DNA of 64,000 nucleotides from Ostrinia nubilalis (lineage: Eukaryota; Arthropoda; Insecta; Lepidoptera; Crambidae), in the NCBI RefSeq assembly GCF_963855985.1, contig NC_087106.1:2215001-2279000 (forward strand), read 5' to 3'. Both the position numbers and the translations under genes were made by a program. The notes below the pieces were generated by a model. It was not told where the DNA came from. It saw nothing but the letters and a program-made list of their open reading frames with translations, and searched no databases. Below are positions 32,627 through 43,569 of this stretch, piece after piece. Each line of letters begins with the position of its first letter. The stretch's first letter is position 1.

Positions 32627-33070
32627 AAGCCTATCTAGATAGACGGAATTCTTGTTTAAATTTATATCAACCTAGCTAGTCAGTCATAAGCAACACACCT
32701 TGAATAACAATGACAATATTTTAATTTATAATCAGACAATAAAACCTCAAAGGATAAAAAAAATCAACAAAAAAAAAATCCGGATAAACGAATGCTAATT
32801 TTAAAAACGACATCGTGCAAAATGCAATTATCTCTATGAAAAGAACGTCGTGGTTATTTAAGATTGAAAACACAAAAAATAATGAAATAAGAATCTCAGA
32901 AAATATGTTTATTCTTTGAGTTTTGGCTGCAAATACTGATGACCAAGAGCGAAGTGTTTTAAATAAAAATACAAATTTTGATTTTTCAAAAAAAAAAAGC
33001 GCTCTTGTTCAAACCATGTTTTGGTCTGGTAGACAGTGCTTCTATTATTATTTTCACCAGGATGTAGTAT

Positions 33071-33145
33071 AACGGGACTATTACCACCTCTCGTTCCCAC
33101 CGCTGCAACTCCTGTGTAGCCAGGATCTACAGCTTGACCGCCCTG
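33071..33145 (+). repeat. GCAACTCCTGTGTAGCC repeat fragment
   Basis: ACCACCTCTCGTTCCCACCG, GCAACTCCTGTGTAGCC and GGATCTACAGCTTG match the copies at 42418 and 44905. Confidence 0.65.
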
Positions 33146-33210
33146 AATGTATGCCATGTTTTGACCTTTAACTAGCATTACAGTAGATACTTCGTAGAGA
33201 CAATGTTCCT

Positions 33211-33412
33211 TTGGGGCAGAAACGTTCTCGAGTGCCGACCACGTGCCGGAAGACGTAGCGTGGGCAGACCTCCTACTAGGTGGACCGACGATCTGGTAAA
33301 GGTCGCGGGAAGAACCTAGATGCGGGCAGCGCAGGACCGTTCATTGTGGAAAACCTTCGGGGAGGCCTTTGTCCAGCAGTGGACGTTATTTGGCTGAAAC
33401 GAACGTTTTTTT
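33211..33412 (+). mobile_element. RTE-type 3' end, family B
   Basis: GAAGACGTAGCGTGGGCAGA, GGTGGACCGACGATCTGG and CCAGCAGTGGACGTTATTTG, then GAAACGAACG, match the coding copy at 53258. Confidence 0.9.
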
Positions 33413-33802
33413 TTTCTTAAAAATTTCAACTAGCGTGGTAGCAAAAACAATGTGTAGCATTTTTAGTGTCCGACCGAATATGGATTTTCAGCCGAAAACG
33501 GAAACGAAAACGAAGCTTCGGCTGCAGTCTCATTTTCGGCCGAAAACGAAAACGAAAACGAAAATGACCTTCAACTCTCTTTCAATCTGTGATCAAATAT
33601 CTTGTAAACAATATGAAATTATGTAAAAACTTTGAAAACCGATAATGTTTTGACCAAAAACATAATGACGTTTGACAGTTGATTTTGATAAGGATTGATT
33701 AAAGAAAACCGGCAATAAAACACTAAAAATTTAATTATGAATTCTTAGTAGAGTATTATTTCCGGTGTATATTGAAATATTGGGAAGTAAAGAAGAAATA
33801 AA

Positions 33803-34695
33803 GGGTGTCAAGTGGGAATTTTTCAACTTCAAAAATGAATACAAATAAATCTAATGATTTTTTATTATTTATTACTAATGTAAACTGGAGTTTAACAATG
33901 CGGATTTAATTTTTTATAGGCAATGTCGTTTAAATGACGCCCGTTTTACTCTAGGCACTCTCACAGCCGGACCCTTACATTCGCAACTATGCGAGAGCAA
34001 ATCGCGCTAATAATTTTCCTGCAACTTCACGGCAGATATTTTCTTTCAGAACCTGAATTATTTAAGGTTTTTTTACTGTAAACTTTTGACTTGAGATATC
34101 CCCACAAGAAAAAGTCGCATGGTGTGAGATCTGGTGACCAAGGCTAGGATATGTCCCTGTACTTGATGATCATTTATTCTCATCGAGGTCCTCTCCGTGT
34201 GTGAGACACCTTCTTGCTGAAATAGAGTTCCGTAGTTGTCCGGGATGCAGTTGCAGTTGTGGTATCAGACATTCATCGATCATTCGACAATAAAATTGAC
34301 GTGTTGATTTATGCAAATTCCGCATAATTTCGTCTTGAACTTGGGCCACCCGTTCGGTGTCGCTGCTGATTTTGATGGGTTTGGAGGAATCCTGTGGACG
34401 ACTTCTTTCTTGCTTGAACTTTTGCACTCACGATGAGGTAAGTTGTGTGCTTGTGCCATCATTCAATCGCTGAATATTGAAATGAGTACGAAAAGCGCGA
34501 CGCACTCGATCCATGATTCGTCGCATTTCAAATACTTATTGCTCAACTGCGAACGCTCTGTAGGCTCCCGACCAGTGACTCATGGCGTATTTCAAATCCG
34601 CATTAGACTCTATTTTGAAACAATTAAACTTAATGAAAACTCTTTGGTTTTTTTTGTATTCAATTTTGAACTTGGAAAATTCTCGCTGGATACCA
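33803..34695 (-). mobile_element. decayed mariner/Tc1-like element nested in the hAT
   Basis: GGTGTCAAGTGGGAATTTTT and its continuation at the left are matched inverted at the right (GGTATCCAGCGAGAATTTTC) over about 45 bases. Confidence 0.75.
33905..34620 (-). pseudogene. degraded mariner/Tc1-superfamily transposase
   Basis: On the minus strand, fragments in shifting frames read HWSGAYRAFAVEQYLK and CDESW (N-terminal helix-turn-helix region), then SSDTERVAQVQDEIMRN. A block equivalent to SPDLTPCDFFLWGYLK follows (seen as LGHQISHHATF, then LWGYLKSKVYSKK after frame changes), then GRHLND near the end. Stops and shifts make it inactive. The assignment rests on these motifs; the subfamily is unknown. 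Confidence 0.7.
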
Positions 34696-35244
34696 TTTAC
34701 AACGTAACCTCACTTCACAACTTCAAAAGAGTGTGACATACCGCGTTCGTTTAAGTCTGATTGGAACCATGAGTACACCAGATTCACTCCCGAAGATATC
34801 GGAACGATAAACGTCACCATCTTATTCACGTATTTCTGATATTCGGTTTGGCCGAAGCTTCGGCTGGTTTTTGGCCGAAAACGAAAATATGGCCGAATGT
34901 CCATTTTTTGGCCGAAAATGGCCGAAAACGAAAACGAAAACGAATATTCGGTCGGTCACTAAGCATTTTATTGTGTTAAGCAATGGCTAAACCAACACAT
35001 TCTATGGCCGACCGGTCGGCAGACTGGTCGGTCATCGACCTACTGTGGCCGAAAATAAGGTTTTATTTTATGTAATATCCTGTACGAGAAACTTGCTTGT
35101 CAAGGCGGTTTGGGTATGAAATATGTCGCGAGGTGTCAACCCTGTTCTAAATTGGGGCTTAACTTTTTTATAGTCTTGCAACACTTTATAAAGTCAAGTC
35201 ACAATTTCTTTATTTGTATAGACTAATAACTACTTACAGATCGT

Positions 35245-35372
35245 CAAATATTTTGCTCTTAAGGAGCCTCTACATGTCTCATAATCTTTTTACCCTACCA
35301 GCGCTTCGAGACCAACATTTGGCAAGTGCTGAGAAGAAGCGCCGCAACTAACTCAGTCACCACTGTTAGTCA
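35245..35372 (-). repeat. LINE-type 3' tail repeat (CTTCTTCTCAGCAC family)
   Basis: GGAGCCTCTACATGTCTCAT, CCCTACCAGCGCTTCGAGAC and GTGCTGAGAAGAAGCGC are the inverted counterpart of 2360-2535. Confidence 0.8.
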
Positions 35373-35399
35373 GTACTTGCTTATTTATAGTCTTTTTCA

Positions 35400-36030
35400 C
35401 CTTGATTCCAGTGACACAGTCAAATTTTAACAAATTTTCCGTATAAGGCAAAACTCTTTGCAAATATTTTGAAATATCATTGACTTTATTGTATTAAACT
35501 CGTTCCTATAACGTTATTACACTGAAAACAATTCCCAAAGCCTAAACAACGCATCGTACAGTTAAATTGATACGGTCTTTGTAGGAAGTTCTGAAGGCTC
35601 TTTACTTAAAATGAACTTTGAGAGTTTGGATCGGCGGCAATTTAAAAAGTTAGGGCATGCCATAAAAAGGCTTTTTATTTTGATAAAACACCTTAACTCC
35701 GGCGAAATTGATACGTACAATTACAGTTATAGAACTTCTTTAGAACTCCATGTTATTGTTATGATTGAAAATGGACTAAAAAATGGTTCATTGCTCTTAT
35801 TTTTGATCTCAATTGCACATCAGAATACAATTTTATTGCAAAATAGACCTTAATACAACCTCATAAAATGCAAGTTTGTGTTTCGCTCGTCTTCACCATT
35901 TGAACTTGATCGGTCTCGATCATAATCTATCTTCATTGTACTCTATTCGAGTTTATTGAACTCGAGTCAATAAGATGATACGATTAATCGGATGCCAATA
36001 GAAAGCATCGGAAGGTCCGTTTGAACCTTT
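35400..36030 (+). other. no assigned feature
   Basis: An 80-codon ORF at 35611-35853 has no recognisable content or splice context. Otherwise AT-rich. Confidence 0.4.
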
Positions 36031-36033
36031 GGT

Positions 36034-37963
36034 AGTATTAGCACAGAATAATAATAAGTACTACGTACAGAAGTTTTACTTCGCGAAGGTATTTAAAAAA
36101 AATATGCTCAATGGGTCATTCCATCGTTTCGGGTGTTACGTTCGTACACACATATTCAACAATTTCTTGTATTTTGAAATAGTATTTTAATAATATTAGT
36201 GCCTTAATCTGTCCGTTTTTAGTTGCTTTATCTAAATAATAAAGTTTGTACAGCTTAGAATGAAGGATAACGAAAATATGAGTCAAAAAGTGTGCGTTTC
36301 GGGCGTTACGAGATTTTGCCTCTATGTTCTGACTGTTGCTGCATTTACTCGAAATTTAGCGAATTTTCTTAAGGAATTATACCTAAAACTTACAGGACTT
36401 CTAAAGTATGAAATTTACAAACCAGGTAACATACAATCACTGTTACATAAAACGTTTTACTATTTTTTTTTTTATTTTTTTCTTTGTTTCGGGTGTTACA
36501 ATGGTTCTGTTTCGGGTGTTACGAGTACGAAAATGCAACTCGTTTTATCGATAAAATCGGTGTTTTATTAGTCTATAGGTACTACAAAATAAGGAGTACA
36601 ACAAATAAACACAAATAGAGCGAATTCTGGTTTGAAATTACGAAGCAGCTTTTCTTAAAAAATATACAAAGTTCAAGTTTAATTTTTCCTCAGAATATAG
36701 CTTTTTCTATTGTTTTTGGCTTGAGATAGCATTACTTTAATTTCTAATTACGATATTTAATGGAAATGTCAAACATCGAGACTTTTTAGCAATATCTTAA
36801 TTTTAGTGTTAAGTCGACATTTCAAAAATGTCTTATATAGAGAAATATGACTCCTTTTCCGACGCCAGCGCTAGTGGGAGGTCGAAGGACCCTCACAGTA
36901 ATACTTTTTGACTTCTCCAAGCAATATACACACATTATAGACGTATAAATAAAAATGTAATACCCGAAACGTTTCGGGTGTTACAGTTTTTAATCAAGAA
37001 AGAAACATACTAAATTAGTATCATGCTCAGATATTAGTTAGTATTTGAAATCATTACTACCATGACCTTACTTTTACCAAATATTGTTATTCTAATCCAT
37101 GTGTAAGGTACAATAATAAAACAAATACCTGTTTTTTTGTTTCGGGTGTTACATCGCCCAAGTAACAAGAAAACACAGTTAGAACTTGATGATTATCAAT
37201 TTTTTTGGGACTATGGCGCTACCTACCAATACTATGATAAATACCCTCAAATCATATAGTGGCAAAACGTTTCACTGATTGACAGTTTTTTTTAAATCGT
37301 ATTACCAATAATTAGAGAGAAAATGATCATTCAGACAGTTGACTTAAGTATAGACTTTGAAGACTAATAACTTAAAAATTACTTGTTTCTTGCAGATTGT
37401 TTTTGTTGCACATTATAATTTGGAATGTTTACTTTCAAAATTCATCAGAATTAATGCGAAAAGAACATATTTAGTTTTTTACCCTCGGTAACATTTGTCA
37501 TGGAATGACCCCAATGTCATTAACAATATGGTGTAATTTAGCTTGTCTCAAGAGTCAAGCACCATTTTGTTGACAAACGTCAGTGATCGGCACTGCGCCG
37601 AAGCTATAGGGCTGACTTCGGTAAAATGATGTGACGTGAGGTGCCAAACGGCGGAAAATGGTTGAGGAAATATACATGATTTAGCAAGAATTATCATGAA
37701 TAATATTAACTAGTTACTTATTTACCTCTCAGTGTAACTTAAAAAAATACATTCTGTGTTTTTATTATTATTTAGGCAGTTAAATACTGCACAGTATTTA
37801 GTACACCATTTTCTTTATTTTCTTCCATCATACACAAGAATACGCGTGCGTGAGTCAATGTTCGCTAGTATGTGAGGCCTTGTCGAATAGTATCCTGTAG
37901 GTGGGCCATCGTGCGTGTTTTGTTTTCGATGTAAACTCGCGAAGATGAACAGGCCTGGTATTA
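36034..37963 (+). mobile_element. unnamed repeat X, interrupted by a 1.4-kb TIR element
   Basis: The flanks 36034-36112 and 37512-37963 together match 62658-63250 on the opposite strand, from AGTATTA...CACAGAATAATAATAAG to GAACAGGCCTGGTATTA. The 36113-37511 insertion is absent from that other copy. Confidence 0.85.
36113..37511 (+). mobile_element. 1.4-kb TIR element (GGGTCATTCCAT family), copy 3
   Basis: The ends GGGTCATTCCATCG and CATGGAATGACCC are flanked by CAAT at 36109-36112 and 37512-37515. The empty site at 63174-63177 (reverse strand) has a single CAAT, which proves the borders. The internal motif set is the same as in the other copies. Confidence 0.95.
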
Positions 37964-38256
37964 GCTGGTCAATGAATTGAAATAATCACTTTAGGAGCCA
38001 CTTCATGTCCAGTTCACCTGTTTTTGCGGAAGATTTCTTGCTGTAAAATTAGTCTGTCTTACCTTTGTTACTTGTCCTGTAAATGGCGTAAATAAATACA
38101 ATGAAATAGATTCTTGAATTAATGCTAGTCGTTAGGATTAGGACAAGCTAGATTTGGGACGTGTAAGTGCCCTTAAAAGGGCCTCTATAAGAATTGGAAT
38201 TTGTGCAAAAACGACCTATTAGTCAAACATTGAGTTATTTCAAAAATGAACACTCA

Positions 38257-38372
38257 AAAATTGAGATTGATCTTACTTTAACTTTGACAAACGCCAAAAA
38301 TCTGTCAAACCCCATACAAAAAGCAACGGCCATTGTTATAGTTACGGTCAAAGTTAGGTGTGCAACTCAGCC
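38257..38372. mobile_element. Harbinger-type MITE (GGCTGAGTTGCACCA family), copy 3
   Basis: The core CAAACGCCAAAAATCTGTCA and right end GTGCAACTCAGCC are followed by TAA. The left end is decayed. Confidence 0.75.
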
Positions 38373-38433
38373 TAAATATCACAAAGGCTTTTAAACATGC
38401 ATAAGTTTGAATCAAGTTTCTGCATAATTTCAG

Positions 38434-38676
38434 AATACCTAACGATAACCCAAAAGGCAAATTGCTGAGTAAAAAATCCTCTGGACACTATTGGAAAAGA
38501 ATGGAAGACAATTTTCTAGCTATCAGTGAAAAACTCACAAAGACCGTCCACCATGCCATATCTCAGCGCAAATCGCTGTTTTTGACTACAAAACTCGTAA
38601 AGTTACACAGAAAACGGATTTATGCACAGCGTAATCTCGGAAATTACTTTTGGTCTATTGCCAAATTAACAAAGTA
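38434..38676 (+). CDS. exon-like ORF of unknown function
   Basis: An acceptor-like CATAATTTCAG ends at 38433. The frame from there is open for 80 codons to TAG and is basic and lysine-rich (GHYWKRMEDNFLAISEKLTK). AATAAAG follows at 38721. I do not recognise the protein, no upstream exon was found, and chance is a real alternative. Confidence 0.2.
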
Positions 38677-38896
38677 GTTCAAGTTTAATTTCCTGTAAGT
38701 TATTCTCATTTTCGTCCTGCCTAATAAAGTTGGGCGGCTACTGTGATACCGTCTTATCCGATGACTCGAGGGCTCTTGAGAACGTGCTCAAGTATCGATA
38801 CAAGCTTTGAAGGTGTCACTTCACACTCGGTTCTAAACTTAAGAATATGGGGCGAGATTTGCATCACAAAAAATTTTCGCGTCAGCATATTTGGTA

Positions 38897-39212
38897 CAGT
38901 CAGCGTCATAGTTCGTGACATCTAAAGTACTATAAAGTTCCCAACACGTCTTTGTTAAAATTGAAATATGGCGGTTATCACACTCCGCCGCGCTCCGCCG
39001 CTGTACGCGGGACGACAGATTTAGTCATTGTATGCAAGTACCTCATTTTGTATAGAAAACACGCGCGGCACAACACACTGAAAATGCGTCTGCGCGCGGG
39101 ATTTTTTATATGAAATCGCGCGGCGCAGTGTGATAACCGCCTAAGGTTGTCATTAACTTTTTGATCACTGGACACGGTACTTTGGATGTCACGAAATATT
39201 TGACGCTGACTA
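38897..39212. mobile_element. MITE with CAGTCAGCGTCA ends, containing another MITE
   Basis: CAGTCAGCGTCA and TGACGCTGACTA, plus inner TCGTGACATC/GATGTCACGA and AAAGTAC/GTACTTT, are inverted. TA flanks both sides. Confidence 0.8.
38970..39141. mobile_element. GC-rich MITE with 15-bp inverted ends, nested
   Basis: GGCGGTTATCACACT and AGTGTGATAACCGCC are perfect inverted ends, with CCGCCGCGC/GCGCGGCG inside. Confidence 0.85.
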
Positions 39213-39950
39213 TACAAATAAGAATATACGTTCTTGTTGCAAATTAGAACCTATTCCAACCCTATATGACACAATATTAATTGATTTGATGCTGTGACCT
39301 GTATACAAAAACGTGTCCAAAGTTTGGGGTCACTTTTTGTTCGACACGACCTGTTTAATTTGTGCTCGTTAGGGCCATGTGGATATATCGCGGGTTTTGA
39401 ACCAAATGTTTGCACATTAAAACAAAAGCGTGTATTGATAATACAACTCTATGGCTTTTGAAATAATGTTTGTTTTAACTTTGACCTGACGGTATGTTTT
39501 GGATCAATTTACTACCGAATTCTCGTAATTTTAGTTCAAAAAGATTGCAGTTCTGTGAATGACAAAATATTTAAACTTTTTGCATGAAGATAAAGATAAA
39601 CTTTTATCTAATAAATACCACATTTTTGTTAAATCCTTGGAAGATTTAATCTAATAATTTAAGTACTGAGTATCAAACAGCGGTAACAAAATGCTTCTTT
39701 CATTATCTTTAAAACAGTCCAATACAAACAGATACCTTAATTAAAACGGTAATGTGGCTCAGAGAATTAAACCCCTTTAAGGAACCCCGTATAATTACTT
39801 CCGCGTTCTTTAAACAAATGTTTCACTTCACTTGTTAAAAAAGGAGATATTATTTCTTTGAAGAAATTGCGCGCTAGCCAGTTAAAATCTACAAATTAAA
39901 TATCTAATTGATCCAACTTGAACAATGTTAACAGCATTATTTTGTTCCGG
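39213..39950 (+). other. no recognisable feature
   Basis: AT-rich noncoding DNA. Confidence 0.45.
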
Positions 39951-39959
39951 CAGTTAGAG

Positions 39960-40085
39960 GTAAGATAGCCAGTTCCTCCGTGGTTGAGGATTCCGGGTGA
40001 AGCTCGCTTCCACCTTCGGCTTGATCGTCACTTACCATCAGGTGAGATACAGGCCAAGAGCTTCCTCGTTGTGGATAAAAAAAAC
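39960..40085 (+). repeat. LINE 3' tail (CCATCAGGTGAGAT family)
   Basis: GGCTTGATCGTCACTTACCA, TCAGGTGAGATACAGGCC and CTCGTTGTGGATAAAAAAAA form the 3' end with its A-tail. Confidence 0.8.
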
Positions 40086-40107
40086 CTTGCAGAGCTATAC
40101 CTGTTCA

Positions 40108-40376
40108 TCATCATCATTTCAGCCACAGGACGTCCACTGCTGAACATAGGCCTCCCCTAATGATATCCATATCGCCCGGTTGGTAGCGGCCTGCATCCAG
40201 CGCCTTTCTGCTACCTTTATGAGGTCGTTGTTCCACCTTGTGGAATGACGTCCCACGCTGCGTGGCCTCCACTCCAGACCCTTGCTGCCCCATCGGCCGT
40301 CAGTTCTGCGTACTGTGCCCTGCCCATTGCCACTTCAGCTTGCTAATCCGTTGGGCTATGTCTGCGTTTTAGTGGC
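40108..40376 (-). mobile_element. RTE-type 3' end, family A, long copy
   Basis: Reverse complement of family A, from CATCATCATCATTTCAGCC through GTCCCACGCTGCGTGGCC and GCCCCATCGGCCGTCAGTTC to the conserved GGGCTATGTCTGCG. Confidence 0.9.
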
Positions 40377-40429
40377 GTCACACTGTACCTTACAAACTAA
40401 ATACTAGAGATGCAATAGGTCTCGTCTAT

Positions 40430-40600
40430 CTTTTTTTTTATGCAAGACAAGGCAGGTATTTGACCGCAATCGCACCTGATGTGAGATGCGGTCTAGGATG
40501 GTACATACATTATCTGTTCTGTAAGTGCCTAATTCACTCACGCCTTAAAAAGGCTCGGATTATAGTGGTCAGGAAAGACAGCAGCAGGCAGCGAATACCA
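40430..40600 (-). repeat. LINE 3' end with poly-A (minus strand)
   Basis: TTTTTTTTATGCAAGACAAG is followed by GCAATCGCACCTGATGTGAG and GCGGTCTAGGATGGTACATA, typical of a lepidopteran LINE 3' end in reverse. Confidence 0.65.
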
Positions 40601-40821
40601 TGAATGAACGATGATAAAAAAAATAAAAAGAAGGTGTAAGTTGACGTTAATGATGATGGCTGGCGATTAACAGTTAAACAATAACTGTAAGAGATGTAAT
40701 TAGTGTTTGATTAAAAAACTTTCTTGCAAACCCGTCTTTAAGAAGTCTTTATTAAGATGGACATTTCCGCGATACGGTTGTTTGTTAAGACCAGGAACTT
40801 ACAGTTAAAATTAGGGTAAGC

Positions 40822-40925
40822 TGGACGCTCAGGGTGACACACGAATCAATCACAGTGCTCTATTCAACGCTGTGCGTTCGATTTGCTGCTTCGCTTAAGC
40901 AAGCATCGTTTGTGAATACGGGCGT
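40822..40925 (-). mobile_element. CGCCCGTATTCAC-type MITE, truncated at one end
   Basis: The right end GTTTGTGAATACGGGCGT is intact; the left end is missing about 40 bases. Confidence 0.8.
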
Positions 40926-41293
40926 AAAAATGATTGTTTTCTTTACAAACAAATTAAATACTAATTTGAATACCGAATTCTAAACAAGGATAAGTCACAA
41001 TTAACTTTTAACCCTTTGAAAGACTGGCCACAACCCGCCATGTTTGTCCAACTCAGATAGCCTAATTATAAGTTAATAAATCCAAACTTTTGGAAACAGT
41101 GAATTACGTAGCTTCTTAATTATAATTTACAACGTTACACTTTGAAGGTTCACAATTAGGAACGTCAGCCATTTTAATTGGAACAAAGGAAAAACAGTGA
41201 TTGTTATTTAGGTTGAATTTTAAGTGAAAAAGTATTTATTCACTTGCAGGATTCTTGAGAAAAGCAAATTGCAACTGTTTGATTTATCTTCAA

Positions 41294-41492
41294 CTAGCTT
41301 TTGCCCGCGACTTCACCCGCGTGAAATTTAGTGCCACAGATTGGCATAAATTATAGCCTATATGTTAATCTGGGTTACAAATAATAATACTGTAAAGTTT
41401 CAACCAAATCCATTCAGTGGTTTTTGCGTGAAAGAGTAACAAACATCCACACAAACTTTCGCCTGTATAATATTAGTACGATTAGTAGGATT
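41294..41492 (-). mobile_element. non-autonomous Helitron (Lep1-like)
   Basis: CTAGCTTTTGCCCGCGACTT and CACCCGCGTG at the left are the 3' end in reverse. GCCTGTATAATATTAGTACG is at the right. Confidence 0.85.
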
Positions 41493-41494
41493 CG

Positions 41495-42335
41495 ATTAAT
41501 AAGAGATTTCAAGTAGGTATGAGTCATAAAGTCTAATAATATCATAGCCAATCAATAAGTTAGCAGATCAATTAATACAGAAATTGTTTTGATTAATGTA
41601 AAAAAAAGAGGATTCCCATTCTAATATTTAAGGTCAGGCTGTTACGCCACGAGTCCAATTTCATAATAAAGAAATGAATTGCAAAAGGATCCAGATGATT
41701 TGGACTGACACGGGGTAAAGCTTAAATTTGATTAAAACCTGTCAAGTGTGAGTTACATACGCGTAAAGAGGGTTCCGTATATTTAATTTTTGTGTTGAGC
41801 TCACAAACAGCAAAATCTGACACGCTTTAATTAATCACGAACTTTTAGTCGCAAAACTTACAATTAGGTTTATGTGTACAAATTGCACTCAAGAACCTAT
41901 GTATGTCGTCCTTTCTTCCAAAACTTTGACTCTGTTTAATCACAAACGAAGTTAGTTTCCAAAAAGACCAAAAATCTCTTTGACGGACTTTCAAATTGCA
42001 CGTTTCAACGTACAAGTTGAGATTACTTCAGAAATTACAAAGTTTTGCTAAAACTTTATATTTTAGTTTGACTATTAAAGTGTTACATACCTCTGAAATC
42101 TTCTATAATTTGGGTCACATTCCTCATTGTAGATTTGACCGCCTCTGTGGTAAAATCACATATTTCAGAGAGTGGATAAAAAATGACATAAAAACAATTC
42201 ATTCATTCAGGTGTGTTAGTAACATTTATTTAACCTTTTAAAATTACTAAATCCTTGTCGCATTCTTTAACCTTTTGCAAGAATCCAAACCATCCCACAT
42301 CATTATTGACTTTGCCCGTCAAACAATGTAACCCG
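41495..42335 (+). other. no recognisable feature
   Basis: AT-rich; an 81-codon ORF at 41996 has no recognisable content. Confidence 0.45.
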
Positions 42336-42417
42336 CAGCTTTAGGGATGTGACATTCGATAATTAATCGATTGTTTCACTTAGCAACAAACAATTATTCC
42401 AATAATCGATTGTAAAC

Positions 42418-42580
42418 GGAACTATTTCCACCTCTCGTTTCCACTGCTGCAACTCTTGTGTAGCCAGGATCTACAGTTTGTCCCGAAGGTAAGTTTGTCC
42501 CGAAGGTAAGTTTGTCTCAGAGGAAAGATAAACTGTCATTGTACTCGCGACGAAATTAACCAAAAGAACATAAGAGGAGT
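42418..42580 (+). repeat. GCAACTCCTGTGTAGCC repeat
   Basis: CACCTCTCGTTTCCACTGCT, GTGTAGCCAGGATCTACAGT and two to three tandem copies of TTTGTCCCGAAGGTAAG, then GCGACGAAATTAACCAAAAG. Confidence 0.65.
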
Positions 42581-42912
42581 TTGAAGTTACGACTCGACTT
42601 ATCGAACGAATATCGATTGTAGTGATCTCAGATCACGGAATATAAGAGAATATTGCGAGTAGGTCAAACGCGCGGGACCTTGAAACATTACACCTTTTTT
42701 GTGTTAGCCATAATTAACTGCGTAAAGTATCGATTATCACATTCAAAAGGGTATGACGTCAGAAGACGCACATGTTGACGTTAGCGACCGTCATTCACTT
42801 CCCGGCTAGTTAAAGAATCTCATGACTAAAAAGTAAAAATAACGGAAGTGAAAAAGATTGATTCTTTCTTACTAATTGATTGTTTGTAGTTCACATGTTT
42901 TTTTTAAATAAA

Positions 42913-43015
42913 TTTATAAAGGTAGCAGAAGGTGCCGGATGCAGGCCGCTACCAACCGGGCGATGTGGAGGCCCACTCGTATGTTCAGCAGTGGACATCC
43001 TGTGAAATGATTATG
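42913..43015 (+). mobile_element. RTE-type 3' end, family A
   Basis: AAAGGTAGCAGAAGGTGCCG, GGCCGCTACCAACCGGGCGA and GTTCAGCAGTGGACATCCTG. Confidence 0.8.
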
Positions 43016-43350
43016 AATCATTTAATCGAATGAATGTGTCATCATAATCGATTAACATTTAACATCCCTAAAGCTCCTACGCAACAAAGAATAAATCACA
43101 ACCTGAACTCGTTGTAATTAGAAAAGTTCGTGTATTGTGTGGCGAAGGTCCGACGTTAAACAACGGCTCAAATATTCAATGGAAGGCAATTTAATTACCT
43201 GTAAAGGTAATGGGGGTAAATATCAGAACGATTTTAATAACGAATTGTTCCGAAGTTTCGAAAGCCTTCGATCTAGTTATTAAATTGTAGTAATTTACTC
43301 GTAGCTGTGATCCAATCGAATATTTGTGAGGCCCTAACATATTAATTACT

Positions 43351-43566
43351 AGCGGCCACCCGCGAATCCGTACGCGTGGATCCCGTTTTACCCCCTTAGG
43401 GGTGGAGTTTCGTAAAATCCTTTCTTAGCGGATGCCTAAGTCATAACATCTACCTGCATGCCATTGCCACCCCGATCCGTCCAGTGGTTTGGACTGTGCG
43501 TACGAAACTCCACCCCTAAGGGGGTAAAACAGGATCCACGCGTACGAAGACGCGGGCGGCCGCTAG
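43351..43566. mobile_element. Helitron pair joined 5'-to-5', both ends CTAG
   Basis: The left half (43351-43500) is a reverse copy starting CTAGCGGCC. The right 66 bases (43501-43566) are a forward 3' end finishing GGCGGCCGCTAG. The outer 64 bases on each side are inverted copies. Confidence 0.85.
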
Positions 43567-43569
43567 TTT

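Larger units (their letters stand above)
33464..34961. mobile_element. hAT-type element with GGCCGAAAACG subterminal repeats
   Basis: TAGTGTCCGACCGAATAT and ATATTCGGTCGGTCACTA are inverted ends with one mismatch, flanked by AGCATTTT at 33456-33463 and 34962-34969. Repeated GGCCGAAAACGAAAACG words lie inside both ends. A mariner/Tc1-like element is nested within. Confidence 0.9.
42337..43075. mobile_element. TIR element with AGCTTTAGGGATGT ends, containing other repeats
   Basis: AGCTTTAGGGATGT and ACATCCCTAAAGCT are perfect inverted ends with AATCGATT-rich subterminal sequence. Inside are a GCAACTC repeat (42418-42580) and an RTE tail (42913-43015). No target duplication was identified. Confidence 0.7.

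Noticed and set aside
35611..35853. 80-codon ORF
   Set aside because: No recognisable motif, splice context or repeat homology; left unannotated as a gene.
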